From NCBI RefSeq assembly GCF_005937985.2, contig NZ_CP042172.1:434001-498000 (forward strand): DNA of 64,000 bases. Reading direction: 5' to 3'. Made by a program: the position numbers and the translations under genes. The notes under the pieces are model-generated. The model did not search any database, was not told the DNA's origin, and saw nothing but the letters and a program-made list of their open reading frames with translations. Below, one piece after another: positions 51,421-60,722 of this stretch. Every line of letters begins with the position of its first letter. Position 1 is the first letter of the stretch. This stretch comes from Arthrobacter sp. KBS0702. GTDB taxonomy: Bacteria; Actinomycetota; Actinomycetes; Actinomycetales; Micrococcaceae.

Positions 51421-52596
51421 TCAGTCCTGCGCGTCGTCCTCCATCGGGAAGGCCACGGCCTCACCCACCACCCGCAGGCAAAGTTCGGTGCCGGGGCGGG
51501 CGATCGAGGCGTTCCAGTGCCGGATGGTGATGATCTCGCCGCCGCCGGGGTAGCGGTGGTCCGCCACGGCGCCCTCGGCGAGGACCGGCGGGACGGCGAG
51601 CTTGAGCCGGACCGTGGTCTCCGGGCCGAAGTAGTCCGTGTCCACGACGGTGCCGCGGATGGGCCCGTCCTCCGCGATCCGGATCTGCTCGGGCCGGAGC
51701 ATCAGCTGCACGCGGCCCTGCGCCGGCGGCCGGCGGACCGGAATGCCGCCCAGCGAGCAGGTCGCGAGCGAGCCTTCCATCCAGGCGTCCAGGATCACCG
51801 CGTCGCCCAGGAACTCCGCGGTGGCCCGGTCCGCGGGGCGGGTGTAGACCACGAACGGGTTGCCGATCTGGGCGAGCTTTCCGCCCCGCATCACCGCCAC
51901 CTGGTCGGCGAAGGAGAGCGCCTCGGCCTGGTCGTGGGTGACCAGGATGGTGGTCACCCCGGCGTCGTGGAGTACCTTGCCGACGGTGCGCCGGGTGGCG
52001 ACGCGCAGCCCGGCGTCGAGCGCGGAGAAGGGTTCGTCCAGCAGCATGAGTTCCGGTTCGCGGGCAAGGGCGCGGGCCAGCGCGATGCGCTGCTGCTGGC
52101 CGCCGGAGAGCTGGTGGGGCCGCCGCTTGGCCATGGCCGGGTCCAGCGCGACCATCTCGAGCAGCTCGGCAACCCGGGACTTGATGCCGCGGTGGCCGCC
52201 GGGGAGCTTGCCGGCGTCCAGACCGAAGGAGATGTTCTGGCCCACGGTCAGGTGCGGGAAGAGGGCGCCGTCCTGGGCCACATAGCCGACATGCCGTTTG
52301 TGCGCGGGAACCCAGGCGCCGTCGCCGGCCACCTTGGTGCCGTTGAGCGAGATGCTGCCCGTGTCGGGGTGTTCGAAGCCGGCGATCAACCTCAGCAAGG
52401 TGGTCTTGCCCGAGCCGGAGGGGCCCACGATCGCCGTCGTCCCGCCCTTAGCGACGGGGAGGTTGACACCCTTGAGGACAGCCTGGGAGCCGAAGTTCTT
52501 GGTCACGGCCTCGACCTCGAGGTGGCTGTTGGTGCTGGGCGCCACGGAGGGGGCGATCCGGGGTTCCGGAAGCCGGGAGGGGTTTTGTTCGGTCAC
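51421..52596 (-). CDS. fbpC: Iron(III) ABC transporter ATP-binding protein
   Basis: 391 aa. Walker A GPSGSGKTTLLR, Q-loop region, signature LSGGQQQRIALARALA, Walker B LMLLDEPFSALD, H-loop VTHDQAEAL, and a C-terminal TOBE domain from about 290. Matches FbpC/AfuC ferric-iron ATPases. The start overlaps the permease stop by 4 bp (ATGA), so translation is coupled. Confidence 0.93.
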   Translation of the reverse strand: MTEQNPSRLPEPRIAPSVAPSTNSHLEVEAVTKNFGSQAVLKGVNLPVAKGGTTAIVGPSGSGKTTLLRLIAGFEHPDTGSISLNGTKVAGDGAWVPAHKRHVGYVAQDGALFPHLTVGQNISFGLDAGKLPGGHRGIKSRVAELLEMVALDPAMAKRRPHQLSGGQQQRIALARALAREPELMLLDEPFSALDAGLRVATRRTVGKVLHDAGVTTILVTHDQAEALSFADQVAVMRGGKLAQIGNPFVVYTRPADRATAEFLGDAVILDAWMEGSLATCSLGGIPVRRPPAQGRVQLMLRPEQIRIAEDGPIRGTVVDTDYFGPETTVRLKLAVPPVLAEGAVADHRYPGGGEIITIRHWNASIARPGTELCLRVVGEAVAFPMEDDAQD

Positions 52597-54185
52597 TGTC
52601 CCGCTGCTTTCTTGGACTGCTGGAAGAGGAGGTAGGTCATCGGCGCCGAGATCAGGATCATCAGCAGGGCGTACGGTGCGGCGCCGGCGTAGTCGATTTC
52701 GCTGCTCTTGCTCCAGAACTCGGTAGCCAGGGTGCGGGTCCCGTTGGGGGAGAGCAGCAGCGTGGCCGTCAGCTCGTTGACGATCCCGAGGAACACCAGG
52801 GCGGCGCCGCCTGCCGCAGCCGGGGCGGTGAGGCGCAGGGTGACCCGGAGGAACGCAAGCAACGGCGGCTTGCCGAGGGCCTGCGCGGCCTCATCGAGCT
52901 CCTTGGGCGCCTGCGCGAGCCCGGAGCGGATGTTCACCAGTGCCCGCGGCAGGAACAGCAGCACGTAGGCGGCGACCAGCAGCGCGGTGGTCTGGTAGAG
53001 GGCGGGCGCCATCCGGATGCTCACGGTCACGAAAGCCAGGCCGACGACGATCCCGGGCATCGAGCTGGTGATGTAGTTGGAGAGCTCCAGGGCCTTGCTG
53101 AACCAGCCCGGATGCCGCACGGCGAGGTACGCCATCGGGAACGCGACCACCGTGGTGGCAAGGGCGCCGGCCAGGCCGTAGCCGAGGGTCTGCAGCAGCG
53201 CGGGCAGGAACGCCTCGGCCGCCCAGACGTCGGACCCGCCGGCGTAGATCCAGCGCAGCACAAAGGTCAGCGGAAGCCCGAACGCCAGCCCGGTCAGGGC
53301 CAGCAGGGACAGCTGCGCGGGCAGCTGGTAGGCGTGCAGCGGCAGGCGCAGGGCACGGGCCTGGGCGCCGGAACCCACCCGCGCGTACCGGGCGGTGCCG
53401 CGGCTGCGCACCTCGACCAGCAGCAGGATCAGGCAGAAGAACACCAGCACGCTGGCCAGCATGTTCCCGGCCGTCCCGTTGAAGGTGGACTGGTACTGGA
53501 CCATGATCGCGGTGGTGAAGGTGTCGAAGCGGATCATCGCGAAGGCGCCGTACTCGGCCAGCAGGTGGAGCGAGACCAGCAGCGCGCCGCCGGTCATTGC
53601 GATCCGGAGCTGGGGCAGCACCACACGGAAGAAGGCGCGCCAGGCCCCGAGTCCCAGGGACGCGGCGGACTGCTCGATCGCCGGGTCGAGCCGGCTGAGC
53701 GTCGCGGCAGCGGGGATGTAGACCAACGGGAAGTAGGACAGCGTCGCGATCAGCACCCCGGACCACAGCCCGCCCATCGAGGGAACGGCGGAGACCCAGG
53801 CATAGCTGTTGACGAACGCCGGAACGGCCAGCGGCGCGGCGAGCAGGACGGCCCAGCCCTTGTGGCCCTTGAGGTTGGTGCGTTCCACCAGCCAGGCGCC
53901 GCCCACGCCCAGGACCAGGCAGAGCGGCACGGTGATCACCGTGAGCAGCACGGTGTTGAGCAGGAGCTCGCCCACCCGGGCGCGGAAGATCAGGCCGACG
54001 GCGGTGTCCCAACCGGTGGCCACCGTCATGACTGCCACGTAGCCGAGCGGGATCAACGAGAAAAGGGCGATCAGGACCGCCAGGATGGCCACCACGGAGA
54101 CGCCGAAAGGCGGGCGGGGGCGCTTGCCCCTGCCCGCCGTCGTCGTGCCTCCGGTGGTTCCGGGAGCCGCCAGTGTTCTGGTCAC
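52593..54185 (-). CDS. fbpB: Iron(III) ABC transporter permease, fused two-domain form
   Basis: 530 aa with about 12 helices in two homologous halves, each with a binding-protein-dependent transport EAA-type loop (EQSAASLGLGAWRAFFRVVLP and ELDEAAQALGKPPLLAFLRV). This is the SfuB/FbpB arrangement. Starts 3 bp after the substrate-binding gene stop. Proline/Gly-rich 25-residue cytoplasmic N-terminus. Confidence 0.94.
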   Translation of the reverse strand: MTRTLAAPGTTGGTTTAGRGKRPRPPFGVSVVAILAVLIALFSLIPLGYVAVMTVATGWDTAVGLIFRARVGELLLNTVLLTVITVPLCLVLGVGGAWLVERTNLKGHKGWAVLLAAPLAVPAFVNSYAWVSAVPSMGGLWSGVLIATLSYFPLVYIPAAATLSRLDPAIEQSAASLGLGAWRAFFRVVLPQLRIAMTGGALLVSLHLLAEYGAFAMIRFDTFTTAIMVQYQSTFNGTAGNMLASVLVFFCLILLLVEVRSRGTARYARVGSGAQARALRLPLHAYQLPAQLSLLALTGLAFGLPLTFVLRWIYAGGSDVWAAEAFLPALLQTLGYGLAGALATTVVAFPMAYLAVRHPGWFSKALELSNYITSSMPGIVVGLAFVTVSIRMAPALYQTTALLVAAYVLLFLPRALVNIRSGLAQAPKELDEAAQALGKPPLLAFLRVTLRLTAPAAAGGAALVFLGIVNELTATLLLSPNGTRTLATEFWSKSSEIDYAGAAPYALLMILISAPMTYLLFQQSKKAAGQ

Positions 54186-54188
54186 TGG

Positions 54189-55241
54189 TTAGAGCAGTCC
54201 TGCCCTGGTCATCAAATCGGTGACCTTGGCGGAGTTGAGCTTGGCCGGATCGACCTTGGGGGCCTGGAGTTCCGGGAGCGGCACCAGCTTGTCGTTGGCC
54301 GGTACGCCGGAGCCGACCGCGTACTCGAAGGACGTGCCCTTCTGCAGCACTTCCTGGCCCTTCTTGCCGGTGATGAACTTCAGGAAGGCCTGGGCGGCCG
54401 CGGCGTTCTTCGAGGACTTGAGCACGCCGCCGCCGGAGACGGACACGAACGCGCCGGGGTCCTGGTTCTTGAAGTAGAACGGCGTGACGTTCTTGGAGTT
54501 CTCGCCGGTCTTGGCCTGGTCGCCGTAGTAGTAGTAGTGGTAGATCAGGGCGGCGTCCACCTCGCCGGCGTTGACGGCCTTCATGGCCGTGCTGTTGCCC
54601 TTGTACGCCTTGTAGTTCTCCTTCATGCCCTTGAGCCATTCCTCCGTGGCGGCCTCGCCTTTGAGTTCCAGCAGGGCGGAGACGATCGCCTGGAAGTCGG
54701 CGCCGGACGGCGATGCCGCCCACTTGCCCTTCCACTCGGGCTTGGCCAGGTCCAGCATGGACTTGGGCAGCTTGTCCTGGCTCAGCTTGGCCTTGTCGTA
54801 GACCAGGACGGTGGAGCGGGCGGCGATGCCGGTCCACTTGTTCGTGGAGGGCCGGAATTCGGCCGGAACCTGGTCGACGGTGGCCTTGTCCACGTCCGCG
54901 AACAGCCCGGCGTTTTCCACCTGGGCCATGGCGGGGGAGTTCTCGGTGAGGAACACATCGGCGCGGGAGGCCGCGCCTTCCTGGACGATCTGGTTGGACA
55001 TTTCGGTGTCGTCGCCCTGGCGCAGGGTGACCTTGATGCCGGTTTCCGCGGTGAAGGCGTCAACCCATTCCTTCGTCAGGGATTCGTGCTGGGCGTTGTA
55101 GACCGTAATCTCCCCGGCCGGCTTGCCGTCGGCTCCGGTGGTGCTGCCGGAGGTCGAGGCGCCGGAGCCGCAGGCTGCGAGGCTGAGCGCGGCGGTGGCG
55201 GCGAGGGCGATGCCTGCCAGCGCATTGTTGCGGATCTTCAT
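54189..55241 (-). CDS. fbpA: Iron(III) ABC transporter substrate-binding lipoprotein
   Basis: 350 aa. Signal peptide with lipobox LAAC (C24). Periplasmic-binding-protein fold of the FbpA/FutA class 2 type: GEITVYNAQHESLTKEWVDA and GIKVTLRQGDDTEMSNQI. The DAALIYHYYYYGDQAKTG run supplies the tyrosines that bind ferric iron. First gene of the fbpABC operon. The two iron boxes upstream point to repression by IdeR/DtxR when iron is plentiful. Confidence 0.95.
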   Translation of the reverse strand: MKIRNNALAGIALAATAALSLAACGSGASTSGSTTGADGKPAGEITVYNAQHESLTKEWVDAFTAETGIKVTLRQGDDTEMSNQIVQEGAASRADVFLTENSPAMAQVENAGLFADVDKATVDQVPAEFRPSTNKWTGIAARSTVLVYDKAKLSQDKLPKSMLDLAKPEWKGKWAASPSGADFQAIVSALLELKGEAATEEWLKGMKENYKAYKGNSTAMKAVNAGEVDAALIYHYYYYGDQAKTGENSKNVTPFYFKNQDPGAFVSVSGGGVLKSSKNAAAAQAFLKFITGKKGQEVLQKGTSFEYAVGSGVPANDKLVPLPELQAPKVDPAKLNSAKVTDLMTRAGLL

Positions 55242-55269
55242 GAGGCTACTTTCTGCAAGGAAAAGGTCG

Positions 55270-55342
55270 TAGGTGCCTAACCTCCGTGAGCGGGAAGTTA
55301 GGGCATGCTCACTACGAAAAACTGTAGGTTAGCCAAACCTAA
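55270..55342 (-). promoter_or_regulatory. Two IdeR/DtxR-type iron boxes before fbpA
   Basis: The upstream site GTAGGTTAGCCAAACCTAA (55324-55342) matches the DtxR consensus TTAGGTTAGSCTAACCTAA in 17 of 19 positions. A second, weaker site TAGGTGCCTAACCT lies at 55270-55283, 29 bp before the fbpA ATG. A GTTAGGGCA half-site lies at 55297-55305. Together they suggest cooperative iron repression. Confidence 0.85.
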
Positions 55343-55405
55343 GCAACCAAGCCGAGAGTGCCATAAGTGATGAGGATCACACGAATTACGAAACTATTGC
55401 GTGAC

Positions 55406-56722
55406 TTAATTCCCGGAAGAGGTTTCCGCCGCGGTATCGGGGGCGGCTTCGGAGACGTCTTCGGAGGCGCTGGGCGCCGGGGTTTCCGGGGCCGATTCCG
55501 CGGCGGTTTCGGTGGTGGGCTTCCCGACGGCGGGCAGCTTCCCGGCGATCGAGGCCGCGGCCTCCAGCACCATCCACGCCTGCAGCTGCGTGGACAGTTC
55601 GACGGCGGACCCGGCCGGGTAGCTCCGGCGGGCCGGCAGTTCCGGGCGGGCCGAGAAGACCAGCCGGGCGCCCCGGCGTGCCAGCGGCTCCTGCGCCCCC
55701 ACCAGGCGGCGTCCCTCCCAGAAGGACTCCGCCGTGTCCGTCACGAGCAGGGCAGCCGTGGCCCGGGTCTCGGCGGGGAGCCGTTCGTCGACGGCGGCGA
55801 GGGCCAGGTAGCGGACGAGGACCCCGGTGAAGAGGCCGCCGTCGCCGGTTCCCTCGGAACGGAGCACCGCGGCTTTGCGCCCCATCAGCGGGGCCTGCAC
55901 GGTGAGATTGCGCTCCACCGCCGCCACCAGCGCCGCCGCCCGCTCAAGGTTCGCGTCGCCGCCCATTTCCAGCAGGGCGCCGAGGACCGGGCCCTGGTTG
56001 TACGTGTAGATGGCGCTCTCCAGCACCAGTTCGCCGCCGGGGGCGATCCGCAGACCGTCCCGGTACATTCCCTGTTCCGGGTCGTAGAGCTTGGCATCCA
56101 GCCAGTCCAGCAGGGCCTGGGCCTTCGCCGCCTGCCCGGTCCGGGCGTAGTACAGCGCCACCGGGGCCGTGGCCGGGGTGTTTTTGAAGTCCCGCTTTTT
56201 GCTCCAGAACGTGCCGCCGCCCAGGTCGTCGGTCGAGGCCGAGTCGAACTGGAGGGTGAGGCTCTTGAGCACCTTGGCGTTGCGGCGCCGGCCGGTGGTC
56301 TTGCGGGTGTCCTCGGCGAGCTTCTCCAGCCGCAGGGTGGCCAGGGCCAGCCAGGCCATGTCGTCGTAATAGCTGTTGACCACGGTCAGGAAGTTCCGCA
56401 GCCGGATGCCGGTGACCAGCCGGGAGGCCAACTTGCCGGCGCTGGGCAGGTTGTCGCCGTCGAACTTGGCCGGAGTGTGGCCCTCGCCGCCGAGCTCCCG
56501 GCGGCCGGTGTCTATGAGGCAGTCCACGTAGTGCGCCTGCCACCAGTAGTGCCACGGCCGGGCCAGGTTCTTCAGCCGGCCGGACGGGCGGCTGGTGGCG
56601 GCGATGTGGGTGCCGGGCAGGAAAAAGAGGCGCTGCCCGAACAGCCGGGTCACCGAACGCGCGGCTTCATCGGCGCGGAAGGACCAGTTCGGGGCAGGGG
56701 AGTGGGCGGCGGCTGCGGTCAT
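55406..56722 (-). CDS. Glycoside hydrolase family 76 protein
   Basis: 438 aa, GH76 (endo-alpha-1,6-mannanase family). The paired catalytic aspartates are in NSYYDDMAWLALATLRL (near residue 119), and the family box is YTYNQGPVLGALLE. N-terminal FFLPGTHIAATSRPSGRLKN lacks a clear signal peptide, and a 35-residue acidic Ala/Thr/Ser tail ends the protein. Predicted to cut alpha-1,6-linked mannan or related alpha-glycans; in the absence of a signal peptide its location is uncertain. Confidence 0.88.
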   Translation of the reverse strand: MTAAAAHSPAPNWSFRADEAARSVTRLFGQRLFFLPGTHIAATSRPSGRLKNLARPWHYWWQAHYVDCLIDTGRRELGGEGHTPAKFDGDNLPSAGKLASRLVTGIRLRNFLTVVNSYYDDMAWLALATLRLEKLAEDTRKTTGRRRNAKVLKSLTLQFDSASTDDLGGGTFWSKKRDFKNTPATAPVALYYARTGQAAKAQALLDWLDAKLYDPEQGMYRDGLRIAPGGELVLESAIYTYNQGPVLGALLEMGGDANLERAAALVAAVERNLTVQAPLMGRKAAVLRSEGTGDGGLFTGVLVRYLALAAVDERLPAETRATAALLVTDTAESFWEGRRLVGAQEPLARRGARLVFSARPELPARRSYPAGSAVELSTQLQAWMVLEAAASIAGKLPAVGKPTTETAAESAPETPAPSASEDVSEAAPDTAAETSSGN

Positions 56723-56882
56723 GGTCCCAGCGTAGTGGCGCGGGCCACTCCGGCACGGAATGGCGGGGCCGAGGTGCGCAATGTTTGTATTCCAGTTAAC
56801 CTGAACTAACTAATGTTCCCTGGTGCCGGTGGGCTGCTTACAGCTTCACGGCCGGGTTGCGGTTCCACATCAAGGAGGATGC

Positions 56883-57692
56883 ATGGACGTCTTGGGTACT
56901 GTCGCGCTGATTACCGGCGGCGCTTCCGGGTTGGGGGCCGCGACGGCCCGCCGGCTGTTCGCCGCCGGCGCGTCCGTGGTGCTGGTGGACCTGCCGGGCT
57001 CGGCCGGGGAGGCCTTCGCCGCCGAACTCAACGCGCCTGCTGGCGGCGGTGCGCCTGAGCAGGCCAACCGCGCCGTCTTTGTCGCCGCGGACGTCACCAG
57101 CGAAGAGCAGGTGCAGGCCGCGGTTGACGCCGCCGTCGCCCTCGGCCCGCTGCGGATCGTGGTGAACTGCGCCGGCATCGCCACCCCGGGCAAGGTGCTG
57201 GGCCGCGACGGCGTGCTCCCGCTGGAGACGTTCAGCCGGGTCATCCAGATTAACCTCGTGGGCACCTTCAACGTGATCCGCCTGGCCGCCGCCGCGATGG
57301 CCGCCACCGAGCCGGCCGTCACGGAACTGGGCGGCCCGGAGCGCGGGGTCATCATCAACACCGCCTCCGTCGCAGCCTTCGACGGCCAGATCGGGCAGCC
57401 TGCCTACTCCGCCTCCAAGGGTGCCGTGGCCGCCATGACGCTGCCGATCGCCCGCGAACTGGCTCGTTCGCTGATCCGCGTGGTCACGATCGCGCCCGGC
57501 ATCTTCGAGACCCCCATGATGGCCGGACTGCCGCAGGAGGCACAGGAGTCGCTGGGTGCGCAGGTGCCGCACCCGTCCCGGCTGGGCCGCCCTGCCGAGT
57601 ACGCGAACCTGGCCGCGCACATCGTGGACAATGCCATGCTCAACGGCGAGACCATCCGGCTGGACGGCGCCATCCGGATGGGACCGAAGTGA
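56883..57692 (+). CDS. SDR family dehydrogenase, 3-hydroxyacyl-CoA dehydrogenase type II-like
   Basis: 269 aa. NAD-binding [10 protein letters not shown] (residues 10-19), NCAGIA (NNAG variant), catalytic Tyr/Lys in YSASKGAV, and C-terminal [15 protein letters not shown]. The [20 protein letters not shown] stretch matches 2-methyl-3-hydroxybutyryl-CoA dehydrogenase/HSD10-like enzymes. AAGGAGG (56872-56878) just before ATG 56883. It overlaps the acyl-CoA dehydrogenase start by 4 bp; together they suggest fatty or branched-chain acyl-CoA oxidation. Confidence 0.9.
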   Translation: MDVLGTVALITGGASGLGAATARRLFAAGASVVLVDLPGSAGEAFAAELNAPAGGGAPEQANRAVFVAADVTSEEQVQAAVDAAVALGPLRIVVNCAGIATPGKVLGRDGVLPLETFSRVIQINLVGTFNVIRLAAAAMAATEPAVTELGGPERGVIINTASVAAFDGQIGQPAYSASKGAVAAMTLPIARELARSLIRVVTIAPGIFETPMMAGLPQEAQESLGAQVPHPSRLGRPAEYANLAAHIVDNAMLNGETIRLDGAIRMGPK

Positions 57693-58906
57693 CGCACGAC
57701 GTAGACAGCCCTGCCCCGGTCGACCCGGCACTCGCCGGGCTGCCGGCGGCCGATTTCTTTGCTTTCGAATCCCTGCTCAGCGCCGCAGAGCAGGCGAAAC
57801 TGGCCGAACTCCGGGAGTTTCTGGCCCGCGAGGTGGCACCGTTCGCCACCCAGTGGTGGAACGACGCCGAGTTCCCCGCGCACATCCTGCCCAAGCTGGC
57901 CGCGCTGGAGCTCAGCGCCCCGGCCCAGCGCGGCTACAGCAACCTGTTTGCCGGCCTTGTCATCGCCGAAATGACCCGGGTGGACACCTCGCTCGCGACG
58001 TTTTTCCTGGTCCACCACGACCTGTTCGTGGAGTCGCTTTACGGCTTCGGCTCCGAAGAGCAGAAGGCCCGTCTGCTGCAGGACGCAGCAAACCTGCGGA
58101 CCACCGGGGCCTTCGCGCTGACCGAGCCGGACCATGGCTCCGACGTCGCCGGTGGCATGGAAACCACCGCTCGCCGCGTGGCCGGCGGGGAAGCGGGCGA
58201 CTACTGGGTGCTCAACGGCGCCAAGCGCTGGATCGGCAACGGGACGTTCTGCGACTACATGCTGGTCTGGGCCCGGGACGAGGCCGACGGCGGCATCCGC
58301 GGCTTTATCGTCGACGCGACGCTGCCCGGCGTGAGCCGGAGCCGGATCGAAAACAAGATCGCGCTGCGCACGGTGCAGAATGCCGACATCGTGTTCGACG
58401 ACGTCCGGGTGGCCGAGTCGGACCGCTTCGCCGGGATCAACAGCTTCGAGGACACCAACGAGCTGCTCCGCGGCTCGCGCATCATGGTCGCCTGGCAGGG
58501 TGTGGGCCAGCAACTGGCGGCGTTCGATGTCGCCCGGCGGTACACCGTCGAGCGCCGGCAGTTCGGGCGGCCGCTGGCGAAGTTCCAGCTGGTGCAGCAG
58601 CAGCTGGTAACGATGCTCGGCAACGCCGTGGCGAGCATGGGGATGATGGTCCGGATTGCCCAGCTGCAGGATGCGGGCGCCGCAGACATGCCCCAGGTGG
58701 CGCTGGCGAAGTCCTACGTGAGCGCCCGGATGCGCGAAACCGTTGCGATGGGCCGGTCCCTGCTGGGCGGCAACGGGATTGTGACCGACTACGCGATGGC
58801 CAAGATCTTCGCTGACGCCGAGGCGATCTACACCTACGAGGGCTCGTACGAGATCAACACCCTGATCGTGGGCCGCGCCGTGACCGGGGTCTCCGCGATC
58901 GTCTAG
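57689..58906 (+). CDS. Acyl-CoA dehydrogenase, glutaryl-CoA dehydrogenase-like
   Basis: 405 aa flavoprotein. [12 protein letters not shown] (FAD/substrate site), [32 protein letters not shown], and the C-terminal catalytic [18 protein letters not shown], whose Glu is in the position of glutaryl-CoA dehydrogenase-type enzymes. Introduces an alpha-beta double bond into an acyl-CoA, passing electrons to ETF. GTG start overlaps the SDR stop (GTGA). Confidence 0.92.
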   Translation: MTHDVDSPAPVDPALAGLPAADFFAFESLLSAAEQAKLAELREFLAREVAPFATQWWNDAEFPAHILPKLAALELSAPAQRGYSNLFAGLVIAEMTRVDTSLATFFLVHHDLFVESLYGFGSEEQKARLLQDAANLRTTGAFALTEPDHGSDVAGGMETTARRVAGGEAGDYWVLNGAKRWIGNGTFCDYMLVWARDEADGGIRGFIVDATLPGVSRSRIENKIALRTVQNADIVFDDVRVAESDRFAGINSFEDTNELLRGSRIMVAWQGVGQQLAAFDVARRYTVERRQFGRPLAKFQLVQQQLVTMLGNAVASMGMMVRIAQLQDAGAADMPQVALAKSYVSARMRETVAMGRSLLGGNGIVTDYAMAKIFADAEAIYTYEGSYEINTLIVGRAVTGVSAIV

Positions 58907-58937
58907 CCCCCGCCCCCGACACCCCCGCCGCCATCCA

Positions 58938-59032
58938 GCGCGAACGTACACTTGAGGCCCTGAATCTGCGGGTTTTGGGGCCTCAAGTGTCCGTTCGCGC
59001 CGTGGGGTGGGGCCCGAAGTGTCCGTTCGCGC
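58938..59032. repeat. Family A palindrome, copy 4, with an extra half-arm
   Basis: A 63 bp element (58938-59000) with GCGCGAACGTACACTTG left and CAAGTGTCCGTTCGCGC right (one uncompensated mismatch). A second right-arm copy, GAAGTGTCCGTTCGCGC, follows at 59016-59032. It lies 31 bp after the acyl-CoA dehydrogenase stop and 10 bp after the stop of the convergent DUF1684 gene. Confidence 0.9.
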
Positions 59033-59042
59033 AAGGGCGGGG

Positions 59043-59882
59043 CTAGGCGAAGGGCTGCTTTTCGCCGGCTTCGATCCGGTAGTCCAGGCTGTTGTTCTTC
59101 ACCGGCATGGGGCAGGTGCCGTACGGGGTGAACGCACTGGGGTAGTTGATGGCCCGGTTGAAGTCCAGGATCACCGTCCTGTTTCCCATGGAATCGACGC
59201 GGGGCCGGGCGGTCGAGACTTTGCGCCACTCATCGGTGCTCAGCCCGTTGGTCTCGTCGTGGAACGTCACCGTGAGGGCGCCAAGCTTCTCCTCCTCGGC
59301 CTGAAGGCGGCACTCGTGCTCCTGGCCCGGAAGCCGGAAGACGAGCTCGCCGACGGAGCGGTGCACACCGTCCACCAGCGGGTTGGCGGTCCCGATGGGC
59401 ACATCCACCGGTTCAGGGTAGGGCAGGAAGCGCGCCTCGATGACCAGATCAGGCCGGTAATCGAAGGTCGGCACGCCGTCGAACCCGGTGAACACCGGCG
59501 ACGCCGAATCCCGGGTGCGGATCGCATACTTGTTGGCCCGCATCGCGAGCTCCACTCTGACCCGCCTGCCGTCGTCGCCGCCGAACTGGACCCACATTAG
59601 CGATTCCTCATCGGCCAGCTTCGCGCTGACCGACCCGTCGACGGGCTCACCCGTCCCGACCAGCGTCAGCCCGTCGGCAGCGGCGGCGGTCAGGAACGCC
59701 GTCGTGCCATCCGTGGACCACAGCCCGGGGGCGAGCTCAACGGCGGACGGCGAGTCTCCCAGCCATTGGAAGGACGTCAGGGTCAGCCAGCCGTAGTCGC
59801 TGGCCAGGGCCTCGTTGCGGTTCTTCCGGAAGCGCTGCCAGCGGGCAAGCTGCGGGTCGGCAGGGGGCGCGTCGGTGGTCAT
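59043..59882 (-). CDS. DUF1684 family protein
   Basis: 279 aa. The family C-terminal signature is clear: GNRTVILDFNRAINYPSAF, YGTCPMPVKNNSLDYRIEAG. N-terminal ASDYGWLTLTSFQWLGD. No catalytic function is known to me; no signal peptide. Its start lies 16 bp after the TetR gene stop, so the two are co-transcribed. Confidence 0.87.
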   Translation of the reverse strand: MTTDAPPADPQLARWQRFRKNRNEALASDYGWLTLTSFQWLGDSPSAVELAPGLWSTDGTTAFLTAAAADGLTLVGTGEPVDGSVSAKLADEESLMWVQFGGDDGRRVRVELAMRANKYAIRTRDSASPVFTGFDGVPTFDYRPDLVIEARFLPYPEPVDVPIGTANPLVDGVHRSVGELVFRLPGQEHECRLQAEEEKLGALTVTFHDETNGLSTDEWRKVSTARPRVDSMGNRTVILDFNRAINYPSAFTPYGTCPMPVKNNSLDYRIEAGEKQPFA

Positions 59883-59898
59883 GGGAACCCTCCAGGGA

Positions 59899-60531
59899 TC
59901 AGGAGACGGGCGAAGGTGCCAGGGCGGCGGCGACCAGTTGCGCAGCGGTGGCCCGGGCGGCCGCGGCAGCGGCAGGGTCGGCGTCGAGCACCCCGCTGGC
60001 CAGGCCGCCGTCGAGGACGAGGGTCAGGCTGCGGGCCAGCCCGTCCGGATCTGGCGCGCCTGCGCTGTCGGAAAGGTCCCGGATCCAGGCCAGGATGTCC
60101 TGCTTGTGGGCAACCGTCCGTTCGTGCACGCGGGTGCCCGACGCCGATTCGGCGGCGGCGTTGATGAAGGCGCAGCCGCGGTAGCCGTCGCGGCGGCAGG
60201 CGGTTGACAGGGCGTCGAAGAGGCCAACCAGCTGGGCTGCCGGGTCCGGCCCGGCGGCCTCGGCGGCGGCATGCAACTGCCCGGTCCAGACCCCGTCCAC
60301 CTGTTCCAGGTAGGCCAGGATCAGGTCATCCTTGGCCGGGAAATACTTGTAGAAGGTGGCCTTGGCGACCCCGGATTCGGCGATGATCGTGTCGATGCCG
60401 GCGGCCCGGAGGCCGTGGGCGTAAAACAACCGGAAGGCCGTCGCCAGGATCTTGTCCTTGGCCTGACCTGCCGGCGTCCGGACCGCCCGCGGCCCGGCGG
60501 TTGGTGCGGCGGCTGCTGCTGTCGGCGTCAT
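59899..60531 (-). CDS. TetR family transcriptional regulator
   Basis: 210 aa. HTH: AKDKILATAFRLFYAHGLRA, GIDTIIAESGVAKATFYKYF, PAKDDLILAYLEQ. C-terminal domain carries CAFINAAAES, a pattern of regulators of the NemR/YxaF-type. ATG 60531 is chosen; the frame is open upstream without good starts. Three matching AGAC-N6-GTCT sites lie in the divergent promoter region, so it likely represses its own operon and the oxidoreductase gene. Confidence 0.92.
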   Translation of the reverse strand: MTPTAAAAAPTAGPRAVRTPAGQAKDKILATAFRLFYAHGLRAAGIDTIIAESGVAKATFYKYFPAKDDLILAYLEQVDGVWTGQLHAAAEAAGPDPAAQLVGLFDALSTACRRDGYRGCAFINAAAESASGTRVHERTVAHKQDILAWIRDLSDSAGAPDPDGLARSLTLVLDGGLASGVLDADPAAAAAARATAAQLVAAALAPSPVS

Positions 60532-60546
60532 AGCTTCATGGTACAC

Positions 60547-60682
60547 AGACCAGTCTGTCCGGTCTTGCGGATGTCGCGGCCATCTGTCAGCTCCGACGTC
60601 CGCGAATGCCCTGCGGCCCACACTCCTTGCTGTAGACAGTTCTGTCTGGTAGCGTCTCGCCCAGCGGTAGACGAACTTGTCT
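60547..60682. promoter_or_regulatory. Three TetR-type operators AGAC-N6-GTCT
   Basis: AGACCAGTCTGTCC (60547-60560), AGACAGTTCTGTCT (60634-60647) and AGACGAACTTGTCT (60669-60682). The second and third have perfect half-sites with identical spacing; the first has one change. The first lies 16 bp before the TetR ATG; the third lies 40 bp before the oxidoreductase ATG. The arrangement fits control of both divergent promoters. Confidence 0.8.
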
Positions 60683-60722
60683 ACTCTCCGAAACTCGAGA
60701 ACCCTTCCTGAATGAGGTCCCC

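Noticed and set aside
53112..55280. Plus-strand open frame of about 720 codons opposite the iron transporter genes
   Set aside because: Gln/Gly/Arg-rich shadow of the permease and binding protein; no start signal.
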